The notes beneath the pieces were generated by a model that was not told the origin of the DNA, made no database searches, and was given only the letters and a program-made list of their open reading frames with translations. DNA of 64,000 nucleotides, from NCBI GenBank assembly GCA_022843485.1, contig JALHNM010000002.1, positions 344,238 through 408,237 on the forward strand, in the 5' to 3' direction. The DNA comes from Fimbriimonadaceae bacterium. Lineage in GTDB: Bacteria > Armatimonadota > Fimbriimonadia > Fimbriimonadales > Fimbriimonadaceae. A program made the position numbers and the translations under genes. Below, piece after piece: positions 1 through 8,396 of the stretch. Each line of letters begins with the position of its first letter. Within the stretch, counting starts at the first letter, position 1.

Positions 1-158
1 GAAGGGCGCTGGAGCGGATCCGGTCTGGGGAGTTCGCCCGGGGATGGGTGGCGGAGGCCGAGGCCGGAAAGCCGAGGCTGCTCGCGTTCCGGGAAGCCGA
101 CCGCTCCTCTCGCATCGAGGCCACACGGCGGAGACTCTTTCCAACGACCCCCGAGTAG
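1..158 (+). CDS. ilvC: Ketol-acid reductoisomerase, C-terminal end (partial)
   Basis: The frame entering from the left edge reads ALERIRSGEFARGW, then WVAEAEAGKPRLLAF, and stops with TAG at 156-158. This matches the extreme C-terminus of class I ketol-acid reductoisomerase (valine, leucine and isoleucine synthesis), where the family has an 'I..G.FA..W..E...G.P...A.R' pattern before its last few residues. Only about 51 codons are visible and no catalytic residue lies in this part, so the call rests on that tail pattern alone. The start and the NADP-binding domain lie outside the window. Confidence 0.6.
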   Translation, partial: RALERIRSGEFARGWVAEAEAGKPRLLAFREADRSSRIEATRRRLFPTTPE

Positions 159-170
159 CCCCCCCCTTCC

Positions 171-185
171 GGAGGGCGGCCCTCC
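171..185. terminator. Hairpin after the ilvC tail
   Basis: GGAGGG, CGG, CCCTCC forms a 6-bp perfect stem just after the ilvC stop, with a C-run before it. It could end ilvC transcription. There is no clear T-tract, so it may also be one of the many GC-rich palindromes of this genome. Confidence 0.4.
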
Positions 186-252
186 CGGGACGCTCGGTTA
201 CGCCCTGGGGATCGGCGTCGCAGAGCGCCGGGCTCCGCTATCGGAAGTGGGA

Positions 253-275
253 AGCCCGCCGCGGAGCGCCGGGCT
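253..275. repeat. REP-like hairpin, family 2, copy A (with a decayed copy at 223-237)
   Basis: AGCCCG (253-258) and CGGGCT (270-275) form a 6-bp stem around an 11-nt loop, CCGCGGAGCGC. A second copy at 50406-50428 has AGTCCG and CGGACT with the same loop length and nearly the same loop, so a C-G pair is replaced by T-A. The 15-mer GAGCGCCGGGCTCCG occurs twice, at 223-237 and 264-278. The second one lies 5 nt beyond the rpsT stop codon and could also act as the rpsT terminator. Confidence 0.6.
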
Positions 276-282
276 CCGGAGG

Positions 283-561
283 TTAGACGGCCTTGGCGGC
301 GAGGGCCTTGTGGGCGGCCTTCATCGCACGGCTCTTGCGTCGGGCGGCTTGGTTCGGGTGCAAGATGCCCTTCTGAGCGGCCTTGTCGAAGAACTTCTGT
401 ACGGCGGACGCCGCGGCCGTCACGGCCGTCTCCTGACCCGACTCACCGGCCTTCCGCGCCTTCTTGACGTACGTCTTGAGAGCGGTCTTCGCGCTCAGGT
501 TGCGAGCCCGGCGCTTCGTGATGCGGCGGATGTCTTTCTTCGACGACTTAAGGTTCGCCAT
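283..561 (-). CDS. rpsT: 30S ribosomal protein S20
   Basis: This 92-residue, strongly basic protein starts MANLKSSKKDIRRITKRRAR and ends in an Ala/Lys-rich helix, as S20 does. S20 binds 16S rRNA in the bottom of the small subunit body. The start is the ATG at 559-561: the family begins M-A-N-x-K-S-x-x-K, and the 51 codons upstream in the same frame are low-complexity and unlike S20. The gene stands alone on the minus strand, divergent from nothing close by, with a REP-like hairpin right behind its stop codon. Confidence 0.95.
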   Translation of the reverse strand: MANLKSSKKDIRRITKRRARNLSAKTALKTYVKKARKAGESGQETAVTAAASAVQKFFDKAAQKGILHPNQAARRKSRAMKAAHKALAAKAV

Positions 562-682
562 TCGTTCCTCGTTGCGGGGAGTGAGTATGGCACATCCCGC
601 CCCACCTCCGGGACCAGTACATAGGGACCAGCGTGGGGGACCCCCCGCCGAAGGGCGAGGGAGTCCCCGAGGAGTCCTCTCC

Positions 683-1546
683 TTATCGCCGGCGCCGTCG
701 GGCCGCGAGGGCACCGAGGGTCGCCAGCGTCAGGAGCGTCGCGGGCTCGGGCACCACAGCGATGCCCCGGACGAGCTCCGAGGTCCCGCCGATCGGCGCG
801 ACCGCCGTCGCCTTGCCGGTGGTGAGATCGATGCGGTTCAGCCACGTCCGGAAGTCGCCCTGGCGGGTGAGGGCGGCGAACGCCGTGTCGACCCCGATGA
901 TGTCGAACCCGACCAGGTTGGCCGCGTCCATGCCGAGTGAGCCGACCGTGTTGAGCACGCCGTTGTTCGGCGGGATCTGGGTCACGAGCGTGTCGGCGTC
1001 CGTGTCGATATTGTAGAGCACCGTCGAGCCGCCGCCCACGAAGTTGTTCGTGTAGGCTGAACCCGACACCCGCGGCGTGCGACCGAAGTTCGGGTCACCG
1101 GCAGCGTAGACGAGCGGGATGTCCACCGCGGCGACGGCGCCAGTGATCGGGTTGAGCCGCAGGTTCTGGCCCGTGTCGCTCACCACCCGGATCCGGTCGA
1201 CGGTGGGGTTAAAGTCGAAGCCGAACTCGACGCCGTTCAGGAGCGTCGAGAACTGCCCACCGACGGCCGTGGCCGCCGCCGTGTTGACGTCGATCTTGTA
1301 GAGCCGGCTCGAGCTGCCCATGGCGTAGAGCTCGCCCGTCGCCGGGCGGAAGTCGATGCCCAGCACGAGCTCGTTGGCTTGAAGGCCCGTGAACTGGGTC
1401 TTCATCGTGAGGTTGGTGGGGTCGCCCGCGTCGAACTTGATGAGGAAGTTCTCGTTGGTGACGCCGTAGACGGTCTGGGCCTGAACGGCCGCGACGAGGC
1501 AGAGGGCCACGAGGCCGAGGGTCGATCGGAATCGGGTGCGAATCAT
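683..1546 (-). CDS. PEP-CTERM surface protein with DUF4394 domain
   Basis: A 287-residue exported protein. It has an N-terminal signal peptide (MIRTRFRSTLGLVALCLVAA, cleavage probably after VQAQ). Its body has the DUF4394 pattern of short repeats (VYGVTNENFLIKFD, LVLGIDFRPATGELYAM, VEFGFDFNPTVDRIRVV). The C-terminus is a sorting tail, VPEPATLLTLATLGALAARR, with a Pro-Glu-Pro motif, a membrane segment and an Arg cluster. PEP-CTERM tails are processed by exosortase and mark proteins delivered to the cell surface or matrix; no exosortase gene is in this window. The start at 1546 was chosen because it gives a clean signal peptide. The ligand or role of DUF4394 is not known. Confidence 0.85.
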   Translation of the reverse strand: MIRTRFRSTLGLVALCLVAAVQAQTVYGVTNENFLIKFDAGDPTNLTMKTQFTGLQANELVLGIDFRPATGELYAMGSSSRLYKIDVNTAAATAVGGQFSTLLNGVEFGFDFNPTVDRIRVVSDTGQNLRLNPITGAVAAVDIPLVYAAGDPNFGRTPRVSGSAYTNNFVGGGSTVLYNIDTDADTLVTQIPPNNGVLNTVGSLGMDAANLVGFDIIGVDTAFAALTRQGDFRTWLNRIDLTTGKATAVAPIGGTSELVRGIAVVPEPATLLTLATLGALAARRRRR

Positions 1547-1677
1547 AGGGTTGAGTCCTCGACGAGGGCAGCCCGGTCGGGCCCCCGCGTCTCGACCATG
1601 ATCGGCCCTGAACCTGAACATAACCTGAACGCGGATTGAACGGTGGTTAGAATCGCGGGGCGTGTCACAATCCGGCC

Positions 1678-2619
1678 GTGATCGGCACGGTCAAGTCGAG
1701 GGAGCTCCGGGCAGCCCGGTTGCTCGAGCGAACGGTGGACCAGGTCGGGGTGGAGGAGCGGGCCGCCCGATTCCGGACCCGGAGCGTCAAGACCACCGCC
1801 AAGGCCGAGGGGCTCCGGCTCGCGGTCTCGATGTGCGACCTCACGACGCTGGAGGGTAAGGACACCCCGGGCAAGGTCGCCCAGCTCTGCCAGCGGGCGA
1901 GGTCGCCGATGGGCGGCTATCTGGGGCCGGGAGAAGGCTGGGACGTGCCGCCGGTGGCCGCCGTCTGCGTCTACCCGAACCGGGTCGCCGACGCCAAGCG
2001 GGCGCTGCACGGGAGCCCGGTCAAGGTCGCCGCGGTGGCCACCGGGTTCCCGAGCGGCCAGACTCCCCTCGGGCCCCGACTCGAGGAGACTCGGCAGGCC
2101 GTCGAGGAGGGTGCGGACGAGATCGACATCGTAATCAACCGCGAGGCCCTGCTCACCGGCGACACGGGGCGGGTCTACGACGAGATCGCCGCCGCAAAGG
2201 ACGCCTGCGGCCCCGCCCACCTCAAGGTCATCCTCGAGACGGGGGAGATCGGCTCGTACGACACCGTGCGCCGGGCGTCGCTCATCGCCATCGAGGCGGG
2301 GGCGGACTTCATCAAGACGTCGACCGGCAAGGTCCAGCCCGCCGCGACGATGCCCGTGACGCTGGTCATGCTCGAGGCGATCCGGGACACCTTCGACGAG
2401 ACGGGCGTGCGGATCGGCATGAAGCCGGCCGGGGGCATCCGCTCGGCGAAGGAGGCCCTGCACTACCTCGTGATGGTCAACGAGACCCTTGGCCCGGCCT
2501 GGCTCGACCCGGCCCTCTTCCGGTTCGGGGCCAGCGCCCTACTCACCGACCTCCTGATGCAGATCGTGAAGGAGCGGCTCGGCGTCTACCCCCGCCCCGA
2601 AGACTTCGGGGGATCGTAG
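1678..2619 (+). CDS. deoC: Deoxyribose-phosphate aldolase
   Basis: DERA splits 2-deoxyribose-5-phosphate into glyceraldehyde-3-phosphate and acetaldehyde (deoxynucleoside catabolism). The 313-residue protein shows the TIM-barrel landmarks: CDLTTLEGKDT near residues 53-63, DEIDIVIN around 147-154, the Schiff-base lysine K213 in FIKTSTGK, and the second active-site lysine K249 in GMKPAGGIR. It is longer than short bacterial DERAs and resembles the long form with an extra N-terminal segment. Translation probably starts at GTG 1678. The last codon and the TAG stop merge into a REP element (GTAG at 2616-2619), so the repeat supplies the stop codon. Confidence 0.92.
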   Translation: MIGTVKSRELRAARLLERTVDQVGVEERAARFRTRSVKTTAKAEGLRLAVSMCDLTTLEGKDTPGKVAQLCQRARSPMGGYLGPGEGWDVPPVAAVCVYPNRVADAKRALHGSPVKVAAVATGFPSGQTPLGPRLEETRQAVEEGADEIDIVINREALLTGDTGRVYDEIAAAKDACGPAHLKVILETGEIGSYDTVRRASLIAIEAGADFIKTSTGKVQPAATMPVTLVMLEAIRDTFDETGVRIGMKPAGGIRSAKEALHYLVMVNETLGPAWLDPALFRFGASALLTDLLMQIVKERLGVYPRPEDFGGS

Positions 2620-2660
2620 CATGGGCTTCCAGCCCATGGTGCCCCAGCCTTCCAGGCTGG
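2616..2660 (+). repeat. REP element, family 1, double hairpin with GTAG head
   Basis: GTAG is followed by two hairpins with identical TCC loops. The first is TGGGCT-TCC-AGCCCA (2622-2636). The second is CCAGCCT-TCC-AGGCTGG (2644-2660). They are joined by TGGTGCC. The other copy at 51201-51245 (inverted) has stems ATCGGCT/AGCCGAT and CCAGGCT/AGCCTGG, with loop and linker kept, so the stems covary. GTAG next to an imperfect palindrome is the classic REP layout recognised by REP-associated tyrosine transposases. The TAG of GTAG is the deoC stop codon. Confidence 0.8.
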
Positions 2661-2782
2661 CTCCCCCGAAATCCACGAAGTAGGGCGGTCCCCAACCCGC
2701 CCCCCGGACCGGGGGCCCCCGGCCAGTAACGTCCCCCCGAAGGCCAAACTGCCACGCCGATCATCGGTGCTACGATCCGACC

Positions 2783-3493
2783 GTGCGGATCGACTTCGTC
2801 ACGCTCTTCCCCGAGATGGTGCTCGGCGCGATGTCTCACAGCATCATGGGCCGGGCCCAGGCGTCGGGGGCGGTCGCGTTCGGGGCCGTCAACCCCCGTG
2901 ACTTCGCGCACGACAAGCACCGCTCGGTCGACGACGAGCCTTACGGCGGGGGCCCGGGCATGGTGATGATGGTTCCGCCCGTCGCCGAGGCGCTCGACAG
3001 CCTGGCCCCCGAGCCAGGGACGCCCGTCGTCCTCACCGACCCCGCCGGCCGTCCCTTCCGCCAGGCCGACGCCGAGGCCCTGAGCCAGGGGCCTCGCGTC
3101 GTCTTCCTGTGCGGGCACTACGAGGGGCTGGACGAGCGGGTCCGCACGCTCCTCGCCACCCACACCTTTACGACCGGGGACTATGTGCTCACCGGCGGGG
3201 AGCTCCCCGCCCTCGTCATGGCCGACGCCATCGTGCGGTTGCTCCCCGGCGTGCTCGGTGACCCCGAGAGCCACCGAGACGACTCCCACACCGCCGGGGG
3301 CCTCCTCGGCCACCCGCTCTACACCCGGCCCCCGAGCTACCGGGGGGCGGACGTCCCCGAGGTCCTCCTTAGCGGCCACCACGGCCAGATCGCCGCCTGG
3401 CGCCGTCGCGAGAGCCTTCGACGCACCCGAGACCACCGGCCCGACCTATTCGTGACCGCAGACCTAACCGCCGCCGACCTCGATCTGTTATAA
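2783..3493 (+). CDS. trmD: tRNA (guanine37-N1)-methyltransferase
   Basis: TrmD methylates G37 next to the anticodon with SAM and prevents +1 frameshifting. The 236-residue protein begins MRIDFVTLFPEMV and has the knot/SAM-binding stretches CGHYEGLDERV and GDYVLTGGELPALV, plus the C-terminal helical domain after a HTAGGLLGHPLYTRP region. The start is GTG at 2783, fixed by the conserved first residues. rplS follows 45 nt later, the usual order, but the normal upstream partners rpsP and rimM are missing here. Confidence 0.95.
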   Translation: MRIDFVTLFPEMVLGAMSHSIMGRAQASGAVAFGAVNPRDFAHDKHRSVDDEPYGGGPGMVMMVPPVAEALDSLAPEPGTPVVLTDPAGRPFRQADAEALSQGPRVVFLCGHYEGLDERVRTLLATHTFTTGDYVLTGGELPALVMADAIVRLLPGVLGDPESHRDDSHTAGGLLGHPLYTRPPSYRGADVPEVLLSGHHGQIAAWRRRESLRRTRDHRPDLFVTADLTAADLDLL

Positions 3494-3538
3494 TCCCGTC
3501 CCGCACGAGCCAGGGTCGCCTGGCTTTGGAGCCCCGTC

Positions 3539-3889
3539 ATGAACAAGCAGGCCATCCTCGAGAGCGTCGCCAAGCCCCACCTCCGTGAGGACTTGCCGGA
3601 CATGCGCCCCGGCGACACCGTTAAGGCGCACGTCAAGGTTCGCGAGGGCGGCAAGGAGCGCATCCAGATCTTCGAGGGCGTCGTGATCGCCGTCCGCTAC
3701 GGGGGCATCCAGAAGAACGTGACCGTCCGCAAGATCTCGAACGGGGTCGGCGTCGAGCGCACGTTCCCCGTCCACTCGCCGATGGTCTCGAAGTTCGAGG
3801 TCACCCGGCGCGGTAAGGTCCGGCGGGCCAAGCTCTACTACCTTCGCGACAAGGTCGGTAAGGACGCCCGGATCGAGGAAAAGCGCTAA
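3539..3889 (+). CDS. rplS: 50S ribosomal protein L19
   Basis: This 116-residue protein has the L19 signature [20 protein letters not shown] and the C-terminal [21 protein letters not shown]19 sits at the 30S-50S interface. It starts with ATG 3539 and stops at 3889. It is followed after only 3 nt by lepB and preceded by trmD, forming a trmD-rplS-lepB unit that couples ribosome and secretion genes. Confidence 0.96.
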   Translation: MNKQAILESVAKPHLREDLPDMRPGDTVKAHVKVREGGKERIQIFEGVVIAVRYGGIQKNVTVRKISNGVGVERTFPVHSPMVSKFEVTRRGKVRRAKLYYLRDKVGKDARIEEKR

Positions 3890-3892
3890 GCC

Positions 3893-4801
3893 GTGCTCGG
3901 GCTCGAGCGACTTGTCGCCCAGGTTCAGCTGACCCCCTTCCAGGTCGCCGTCGAGAACCTGGCGAAGACGCCCCTCAGCGTCATCGTCGCGTTCGGCCTG
4001 GCGTGCACGGTCGTCCGGCTCGCCCTGTACGCCTACCTCAAGAACACGCCCCAACACCTGCGGACGGGCTTCTACCCCGTCGCTAAGGTCGTCAACGAAC
4101 TCGCCGACGCCCTGGTCTACGCCGGGCTCGTCGTGTTCATGATCATCCGGCCGTTCGCCATCCAGACCTTCTACATCCCCTCGCAGTCCATGGTCGGGAC
4201 GCTGCTCGTCGGCGACCTCATCGTCGCGAACAAGTGGGTCTACCGAGTCGAAGAGCCTAAGCGGGGCGACATCGTGGTGTTCAAGCCGCCGACCGTGGCC
4301 TTCCGCGGCGGCACCGCCCCCGGCAGCGACTTCATCAAGCGGCTCGTCGGCGTGCCGGGCGAGGTCGTCGAGTGGCGCGACCGCACCCTCTACGTCAACG
4401 GCAAGGCGATCGACGAGCCGTACAAGGACTTCACCGACCCCGCTACGATGAACTTCCGGGTCCTGCCGCCCGAGGACTGGGCCGGGGTTCCGCAGGCCAA
4501 CTTCAAGTTCGTCCAGGACGGCGAGCGCATCATCCCGCTGCTCTACGAAGGCCCCTTCGCGAACGCCGGGGGCAACACAATGAACTCGGTCAACGCCTAC
4601 GCGATCCGGGACCTCGCAGAGATGCAGCGCCTGATCGCCCTGCCCGCCGCCCCGATCCCGCCCGGCTACTACTTCATGATGGGCGACAACCGGAACGGCT
4701 CCGACGACAGCCGGTTCTGGGGGCTCGTGCCCAAGGCCAACATCGTGGGCAAGTCCGAGTTCATCTGGTTCCCGATCGGCCGGTGGGGCCAGACGCGCTG
4801 A
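3893..4801 (+). CDS. lepB: Signal peptidase I
   Basis: This membrane serine protease (302 aa) removes signal peptides of exported proteins. Two N-terminal hydrophobic segments (about residues 28-46 and 72-90) precede the catalytic domain. The nucleophile is S99 in YIPSQSM, the general base is K149 in GSDFIKRLVGVPGE, and the SPase box GDNRNGSDDSRFWG is near the C-terminus. A start at GTG 3893, 3 nt after rplS, keeps both membrane segments. The domain carries a longer than usual insert between the GDIVVF and GDNRNGS regions. Confidence 0.95.
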   Translation: MLGLERLVAQVQLTPFQVAVENLAKTPLSVIVAFGLACTVVRLALYAYLKNTPQHLRTGFYPVAKVVNELADALVYAGLVVFMIIRPFAIQTFYIPSQSMVGTLLVGDLIVANKWVYRVEEPKRGDIVVFKPPTVAFRGGTAPGSDFIKRLVGVPGEVVEWRDRTLYVNGKAIDEPYKDFTDPATMNFRVLPPEDWAGVPQANFKFVQDGERIIPLLYEGPFANAGGNTMNSVNAYAIRDLAEMQRLIALPAAPIPPGYYFMMGDNRNGSDDSRFWGLVPKANIVGKSEFIWFPIGRWGQTR

Positions 4802-4804
4802 GGC

Positions 4805-4880
4805 TGGTGGGCCCGGTGGGGATCGAACCCACGACCAAGCGGTTATGAGCCGCCCGCTCTAACCCCTGAGCTACGGGCCC
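4805..4880 (-). tRNA. tRNA-Ile2 (anticodon CAU, to be lysidine-modified)
   Basis: Read on the minus strand, GGGCCCG and CGGGCCC form the acceptor stem, followed by discriminator A and an encoded CCA. The anticodon arm is GGCGG-CTCATAA-CCGCT with CAU. The sequence follows bacterial tRNA-Ile2, which TilS converts from CAU to lysidine-AU to read AUA, rather than elongator or initiator Met. The resemblance is seen in the D-arm AGCTCAGGGGTTAGAGC and the CTTGGTCG variable region. An independent Met(CAU) tRNA lies at 19582. Confidence 0.85.
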
Positions 4881-4894
4881 GGACGCCCGGAAGT

Positions 4895-5674
4895 CTACCA
4901 GCCGCCCGGCTTCTTCGAGGTTCGCTCGTCGCGGACCTCGAGCCCCTTGGGGGGCGAGGGGTCGAAGACCCAATCCTCGAACCGGCGGACAGACTCCCAC
5001 TCGAGGACCTCGTCCCGGGTGATGAAAGCCCCGCCCCCGAACGAGACCGGGGCTGGGCCGCTTCCCCTCTGCGTCTCGACCCGCACGACCCGCAGCGCCC
5101 CACCAGAGCGACGTGCGAAGAACCGAACCGTGCCCACGGTGGATGCCGACTCGACCACGGTCAGCCCCTCGACGTCCGCTAGCCGCACGACCCGTTTGCC
5201 CTCCGGCGCGATGAGGGGCAACGAGGCCTCGCCGTCAAGTGCCCAGAGGATCACGCTCCCTATCTCTTCGATGCTCGGCCCCGAGCCCTTCTCAGCGAAG
5301 GACTTCAACGGGTCGCGCACACTCACGGATCGAGTTCCCATCGAATCGCGCAGCAACGATCGCCCGTCGGTCACCCAGAGCTGTGCATCGCCCATGACCT
5401 CGCTCCATTGAAGCCGGAACACCCCCGGCTCGCGGTACCAGACCCGGCTCACCGCGCTCTCGCTCACCCGGTCCCCCGGCGCGCCTAGGAAGTAGCGCCC
5501 GATCGTGAGCCGCACGTTCCGGACCTGACCCATCGAGGCGAGCATCTCCCGCAGCAACGGCTCCCCGCTCCGGTCGACCGAGGGCGCTGGGGGCGCCGTC
5601 GTGGTCCCATCCTGGGCGAGAACGATCCCGAACGTCGCGACGAAGAAGAGCGTGGCAGGGAGGCGGATGGCCAT
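4895..5674 (-). CDS. Exported protein of LolA/RseB-like size and style
   Basis: A 259-residue protein with a signal peptide (MAIRLPATLFFVATFGIVLA, cleavage near AQDG). A predicted mixed alpha/beta body follows: LLREMLASMGQVRNVRLTIG, YREPGVFRLQWSEVMGDAQL, WVTDGRSLLRDS. This 'substrate-averaging' pattern (residues read out after a helix, then WVTDGRSL-type turns) recalls the LolA/LppX lipoprotein-carrier superfamily. I cannot confirm it, because motifs in that superfamily are weak. It would act in the periplasm. The start at 5674 gives the signal peptide; the long upstream frame is antisense to the acyl-CoA dehydrogenase. Confidence 0.55.
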   Translation of the reverse strand: MAIRLPATLFFVATFGIVLAQDGTTTAPPAPSVDRSGEPLLREMLASMGQVRNVRLTIGRYFLGAPGDRVSESAVSRVWYREPGVFRLQWSEVMGDAQLWVTDGRSLLRDSMGTRSVSVRDPLKSFAEKGSGPSIEEIGSVILWALDGEASLPLIAPEGKRVVRLADVEGLTVVESASTVGTVRFFARRSGGALRVVRVETQRGSGPAPVSFGGGAFITRDEVLEWESVRRFEDWVFDPSPPKGLEVRDERTSKKPGGW

Positions 5675-5768
5675 CGCCTGCGTTCTACCTTCACCGAGGG
5701 CCCGAGACCCCCGACTAGGTAGACTCGCAGCGAGCTTGGGCGTCGTCGCCCGGCCTGGAGACACGACC

Positions 5769-7352
5769 GTGGCGACGCTGCCTTTCACTTCCCGCGAGAC
5801 GGGCTGTTCTTTCTTCGACCGCACCCCCGAGACCTGCTTCGTGCCCGAGGACTTCGCCGGGGACGAGCAGCTCATGGTCCAGCAGGCCGAGCAGTTCAGC
5901 CGCAAAGAGGTGCTCCCCCTCGCCGAGCGGCTCGACAAGCAAGAGGACGGCCTCATGCCCGACCTCATCCGCAAGGCGGGCGTACTTGGGTTTTGCGGCG
6001 TGGACACCTCCGACGCCTACGGCGGCCTCGGGCTCGGCAAGAACCTCGCCGCCCGCATCCTCGAGTACCTCAGCCTCAACGGCTCTTTCAGCGTCACCTA
6101 CGGCGTCACCAGCGGCATCAGCCAGCTCGGGCTCTCGCTGTTCGGCACCGAGGCCCAGAAAGCCCAGTACCTCCCCCACCTCGCGAGCGGCGAGTGGATC
6201 GGCGCCTATGCCCTCAGCGAGCCGAACTCGGGAAGCGACGCCCTCAGCATGTCCTGCCGGGCGGACGAGAGGGACGGCAAGTGGGTGCTCAACGGCACCA
6301 AGATGTGGATCAGCAACGCCAAGTGGGCCGAGACCTTCCTCGTCATGGCCAAGATCGGCGGCTCCGAGGTCTCGGCGTTCCTGGTCGAGCGGGGCATGCC
6401 CGGCGTCAGCGTCGCCCGCGAAGAGCACAAGATGGGGCTCAAGGGCTCCTCCACCGCCCGACTCGTGCTCGAGGACGCCGAAGTCCCGCTCGAAAACCTG
6501 CTGCACGAACCCGGGAAGGGCCACCAAGTCGCCTTCAACGCCCTCAACATCGGCCGCTTCAAGCTCGCCGCCATGTCTCTCGGCCCCGCCCGCGACGCCA
6601 TCTGGGAGTCCACCCAGTACGCCAAGGACCGCAAGCAGTTCGGCCAACCGATCAGCGACTTCGGCCTCGTCCGCCAGAAGTTCGCCGACATGGCCGCCCT
6701 CTACTTCGCCGTCGAGTCCGCGCTCTACCGCGTGGGGGCCAACATCGACGAGGCCTTCGCCGAATGGGGCGGCACCGTCGAGGGTAACCGGCGGGCGGCC
6801 GAGGAGTTCGCCGTCGAGTGCTCCGCCCTCAAGGTCCTCGCCACCGAGGCCGAAGCCCGGATCGTCGACGAGGCCCTCCAGGTCTACGGCGGCTATGGGT
6901 TCACCGAGGAGTTCCCCATCGCCCGCACCTACCGCGACGCCCGGGTGAGCCGCATCTACGAGGGCACCAACGAGATCAACCGCGTCTTCCTCGCCGACCG
7001 CCTCTGGCGCAGGGCCCAGGAAGGCCGCGCCCAGCTCGGCGGCCCCGGCGACTCCTTCGTGAGCGAGCTCGCCCACAAGGCCTTCGCCAAGTTCTCGAAG
7101 GACCAGGTCGTCGTCGGGGGCCTGAGCGACCTCGTGCTGCTCACCTACGCCGAACAGAGCGCCCGCCTCCGAGCCCAGCGCCTCGGGGGCCTCGCCCAGA
7201 TGGCCTACGAGCGGTTCGTGAACTGGGCGAACGTCCAAGCCGCCTTCGCCTACCAGACCGTCACCGGCGACCCCGTCACCCTCCCCACCCCCAACCCCGG
7301 CCACATCGACCCCCTCGCCACCGCCCTCCTAACCCACCGCTCCCCCCTCTGA
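5769..7352 (+). CDS. Acyl-CoA dehydrogenase (long form)
   Basis: This FAD enzyme carries out the first oxidation step of fatty-acid beta-oxidation. At 527 residues it has the three usual domains plus a C-terminal extension of about 110 residues, as in VLCAD-like bacterial enzymes. Landmarks are GAYALSEPNSGSDA and WISNAKWAETF (FAD/substrate), DRKQFGQPISDFGLVRQKFA, YGGYGFTEEFPIARTYRDAR, and the catalytic Glu398 in IYEGTNEIN. The start is GTG 5769, preceded by a TGGAG Shine-Dalgarno 8 nt upstream; the longer frame to 5601 lies antisense to the neighbouring signal peptide. A terminator-like palindrome follows the stop. Confidence 0.93.
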   Translation: MATLPFTSRETGCSFFDRTPETCFVPEDFAGDEQLMVQQAEQFSRKEVLPLAERLDKQEDGLMPDLIRKAGVLGFCGVDTSDAYGGLGLGKNLAARILEYLSLNGSFSVTYGVTSGISQLGLSLFGTEAQKAQYLPHLASGEWIGAYALSEPNSGSDALSMSCRADERDGKWVLNGTKMWISNAKWAETFLVMAKIGGSEVSAFLVERGMPGVSVAREEHKMGLKGSSTARLVLEDAEVPLENLLHEPGKGHQVAFNALNIGRFKLAAMSLGPARDAIWESTQYAKDRKQFGQPISDFGLVRQKFADMAALYFAVESALYRVGANIDEAFAEWGGTVEGNRRAAEEFAVECSALKVLATEAEARIVDEALQVYGGYGFTEEFPIARTYRDARVSRIYEGTNEINRVFLADRLWRRAQEGRAQLGGPGDSFVSELAHKAFAKFSKDQVVVGGLSDLVLLTYAEQSARLRAQRLGGLAQMAYERFVNWANVQAAFAYQTVTGDPVTLPTPNPGHIDPLATALLTHRSPL

Positions 7353-7369
7353 CCGAGCCAAAACGAACA

Positions 7370-7396
7370 CGGGCCCCCGCTCAAAGCAAGGGCCCG
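7370..7396. terminator. Bidirectional terminator-like inverted repeat
   Basis: CGGGCCC (7370-7376) and GGGCCCG (7390-7396) are separated by 13 nt. The repeat lies between the convergent ends of the acyl-CoA dehydrogenase (7352) and the minus-strand accessory gene (7424). It marks the left edge of the accessory island. Confidence 0.55.
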
Positions 7397-7423
7397 CGAC
7401 CATGGCAAACTCGCAAGAGGCCG

Positions 7424-8128
7424 TCAGGCCGACATCTTCTTGCGGCTCGAACCGCCCTCCTCGAGCACCAGCGAGACCTGGTTCACCCCGAGCGGCTGCA
7501 GCTCTGTCGCCTGGCCGGTGGTCTGGCGCACGAACCGGTAGCCCGCCGCGTACCAGCCCGGCGGCACCGTCACCTCCCGCGAGAGGTTCCCGGGGGCGAA
7601 CTTGTAGTACTGCGCGGTGCGGTAGAGCTCCGGCAGCGGCTTGCGGTTGCCGTTCACCAGCGGCTGGATGAGCAGCTCGGTGGTCACGCCCGTCCCGTTC
7701 GGGGCCGAAGCAGTAAAACTCAAACGGCCCGGGGTCGCCGTAACGGTGATCGTGATCGTGTCGCCCGTGAAGGGCGTCGAAGGCGGGTCCTGCGGCACCG
7801 TCCCCGTCGGCGAAGCGAGCAGGAAGCGGGTCGTCAGCTCGTTGAAGACCGCGATCCCCTCCCGCTTCCGGCGCTTGTTCCCTCGGCCGAGCACGGTCAG
7901 GTTCGAGGCATAGCGGTTCCAAAGGTCGACCTTCGCCTTCGGGAGGGTCGCGAACGTCGTCGTCGACTGGCGGAACTTGCCGCGAACGTTCTGTTGCTTG
8001 TCGGTGCGCGGGTTGGCAGGGACGACGAAGTCCCGCACCACCGTGCCGTTCTTGGTGTCCGCAAAGACCGTGTTCCCGGCCTTGCCGGAAAGAGCCTGAG
8101 CGAATGCCCCGAGCTTGAACAGGGCCAC
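7424..8128 (-). CDS. Accessory protein of unknown function, paralogue of the gene at 13487
   Basis: 234 residues, GTG start, no signal peptide. The N-terminal block LGAFAQALSGKAGNTVFAD, then VVRDFVVPANPRTDKQQN, matches the protein at 13487 (LGAFSASLSGSSGTTVFV and VVRDRVVPRNPRTADQ). The C-terminal blocks also match: GVTTELLIQPL versus GVVTELLLQPL, FAPGNLSREVTVPPGW versus FAPGSLSATVPALPGW, and VRQTTGQAT versus VNAATGQAT. Similar 'G.VGG..F......VR....P.NPRT..Q' proteins occur widely in environmental bacterial and viral sequences without an assigned role. The C-terminal half looks like a beta-sandwich. Function unknown; its position next to defence genes may only reflect a variable locus. Confidence 0.75.
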   Translation of the reverse strand: MALFKLGAFAQALSGKAGNTVFADTKNGTVVRDFVVPANPRTDKQQNVRGKFRQSTTTFATLPKAKVDLWNRYASNLTVLGRGNKRRKREGIAVFNELTTRFLLASPTGTVPQDPPSTPFTGDTITITVTATPGRLSFTASAPNGTGVTTELLIQPLVNGNRKPLPELYRTAQYYKFAPGNLSREVTVPPGWYAAGYRFVRQTTGQATELQPLGVNQVSLVLEEGGSSRKKMSA

Positions 8129-8396
8129 TAGCTGAGACCTCCGAGAGTGGGGGCGGTCGGGAGACCAGCCATCCGTTGCTGTTGGTTCGTCATGGGATAC
8201 TCCAAGACGGTCGACCTCCGGAGCCAGACCGAAGCCGCTTCCGCACCTCCGACAGAGCCATCCCTAGCCCCAACCCCGACCCTAGCTGAGTGACCATCCC
8301 TAAAATCCTCGGCCCCCACACGCCCCTTTCCTCACCGTGACCTGGGAAGTCCGGCACCAATGCCGGCCCCTTGCATTCCCCGGGTAGCATCCCTGT

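Noticed and set aside
5715-7304. Long minus-strand frame (529 codons) antisense to the acyl-CoA dehydrogenase
   Set aside because: Translation is dominated by Gly/Ala/Glu/Val low complexity, a shadow of GC-rich third positions; the plus strand encodes a motif-complete enzyme.
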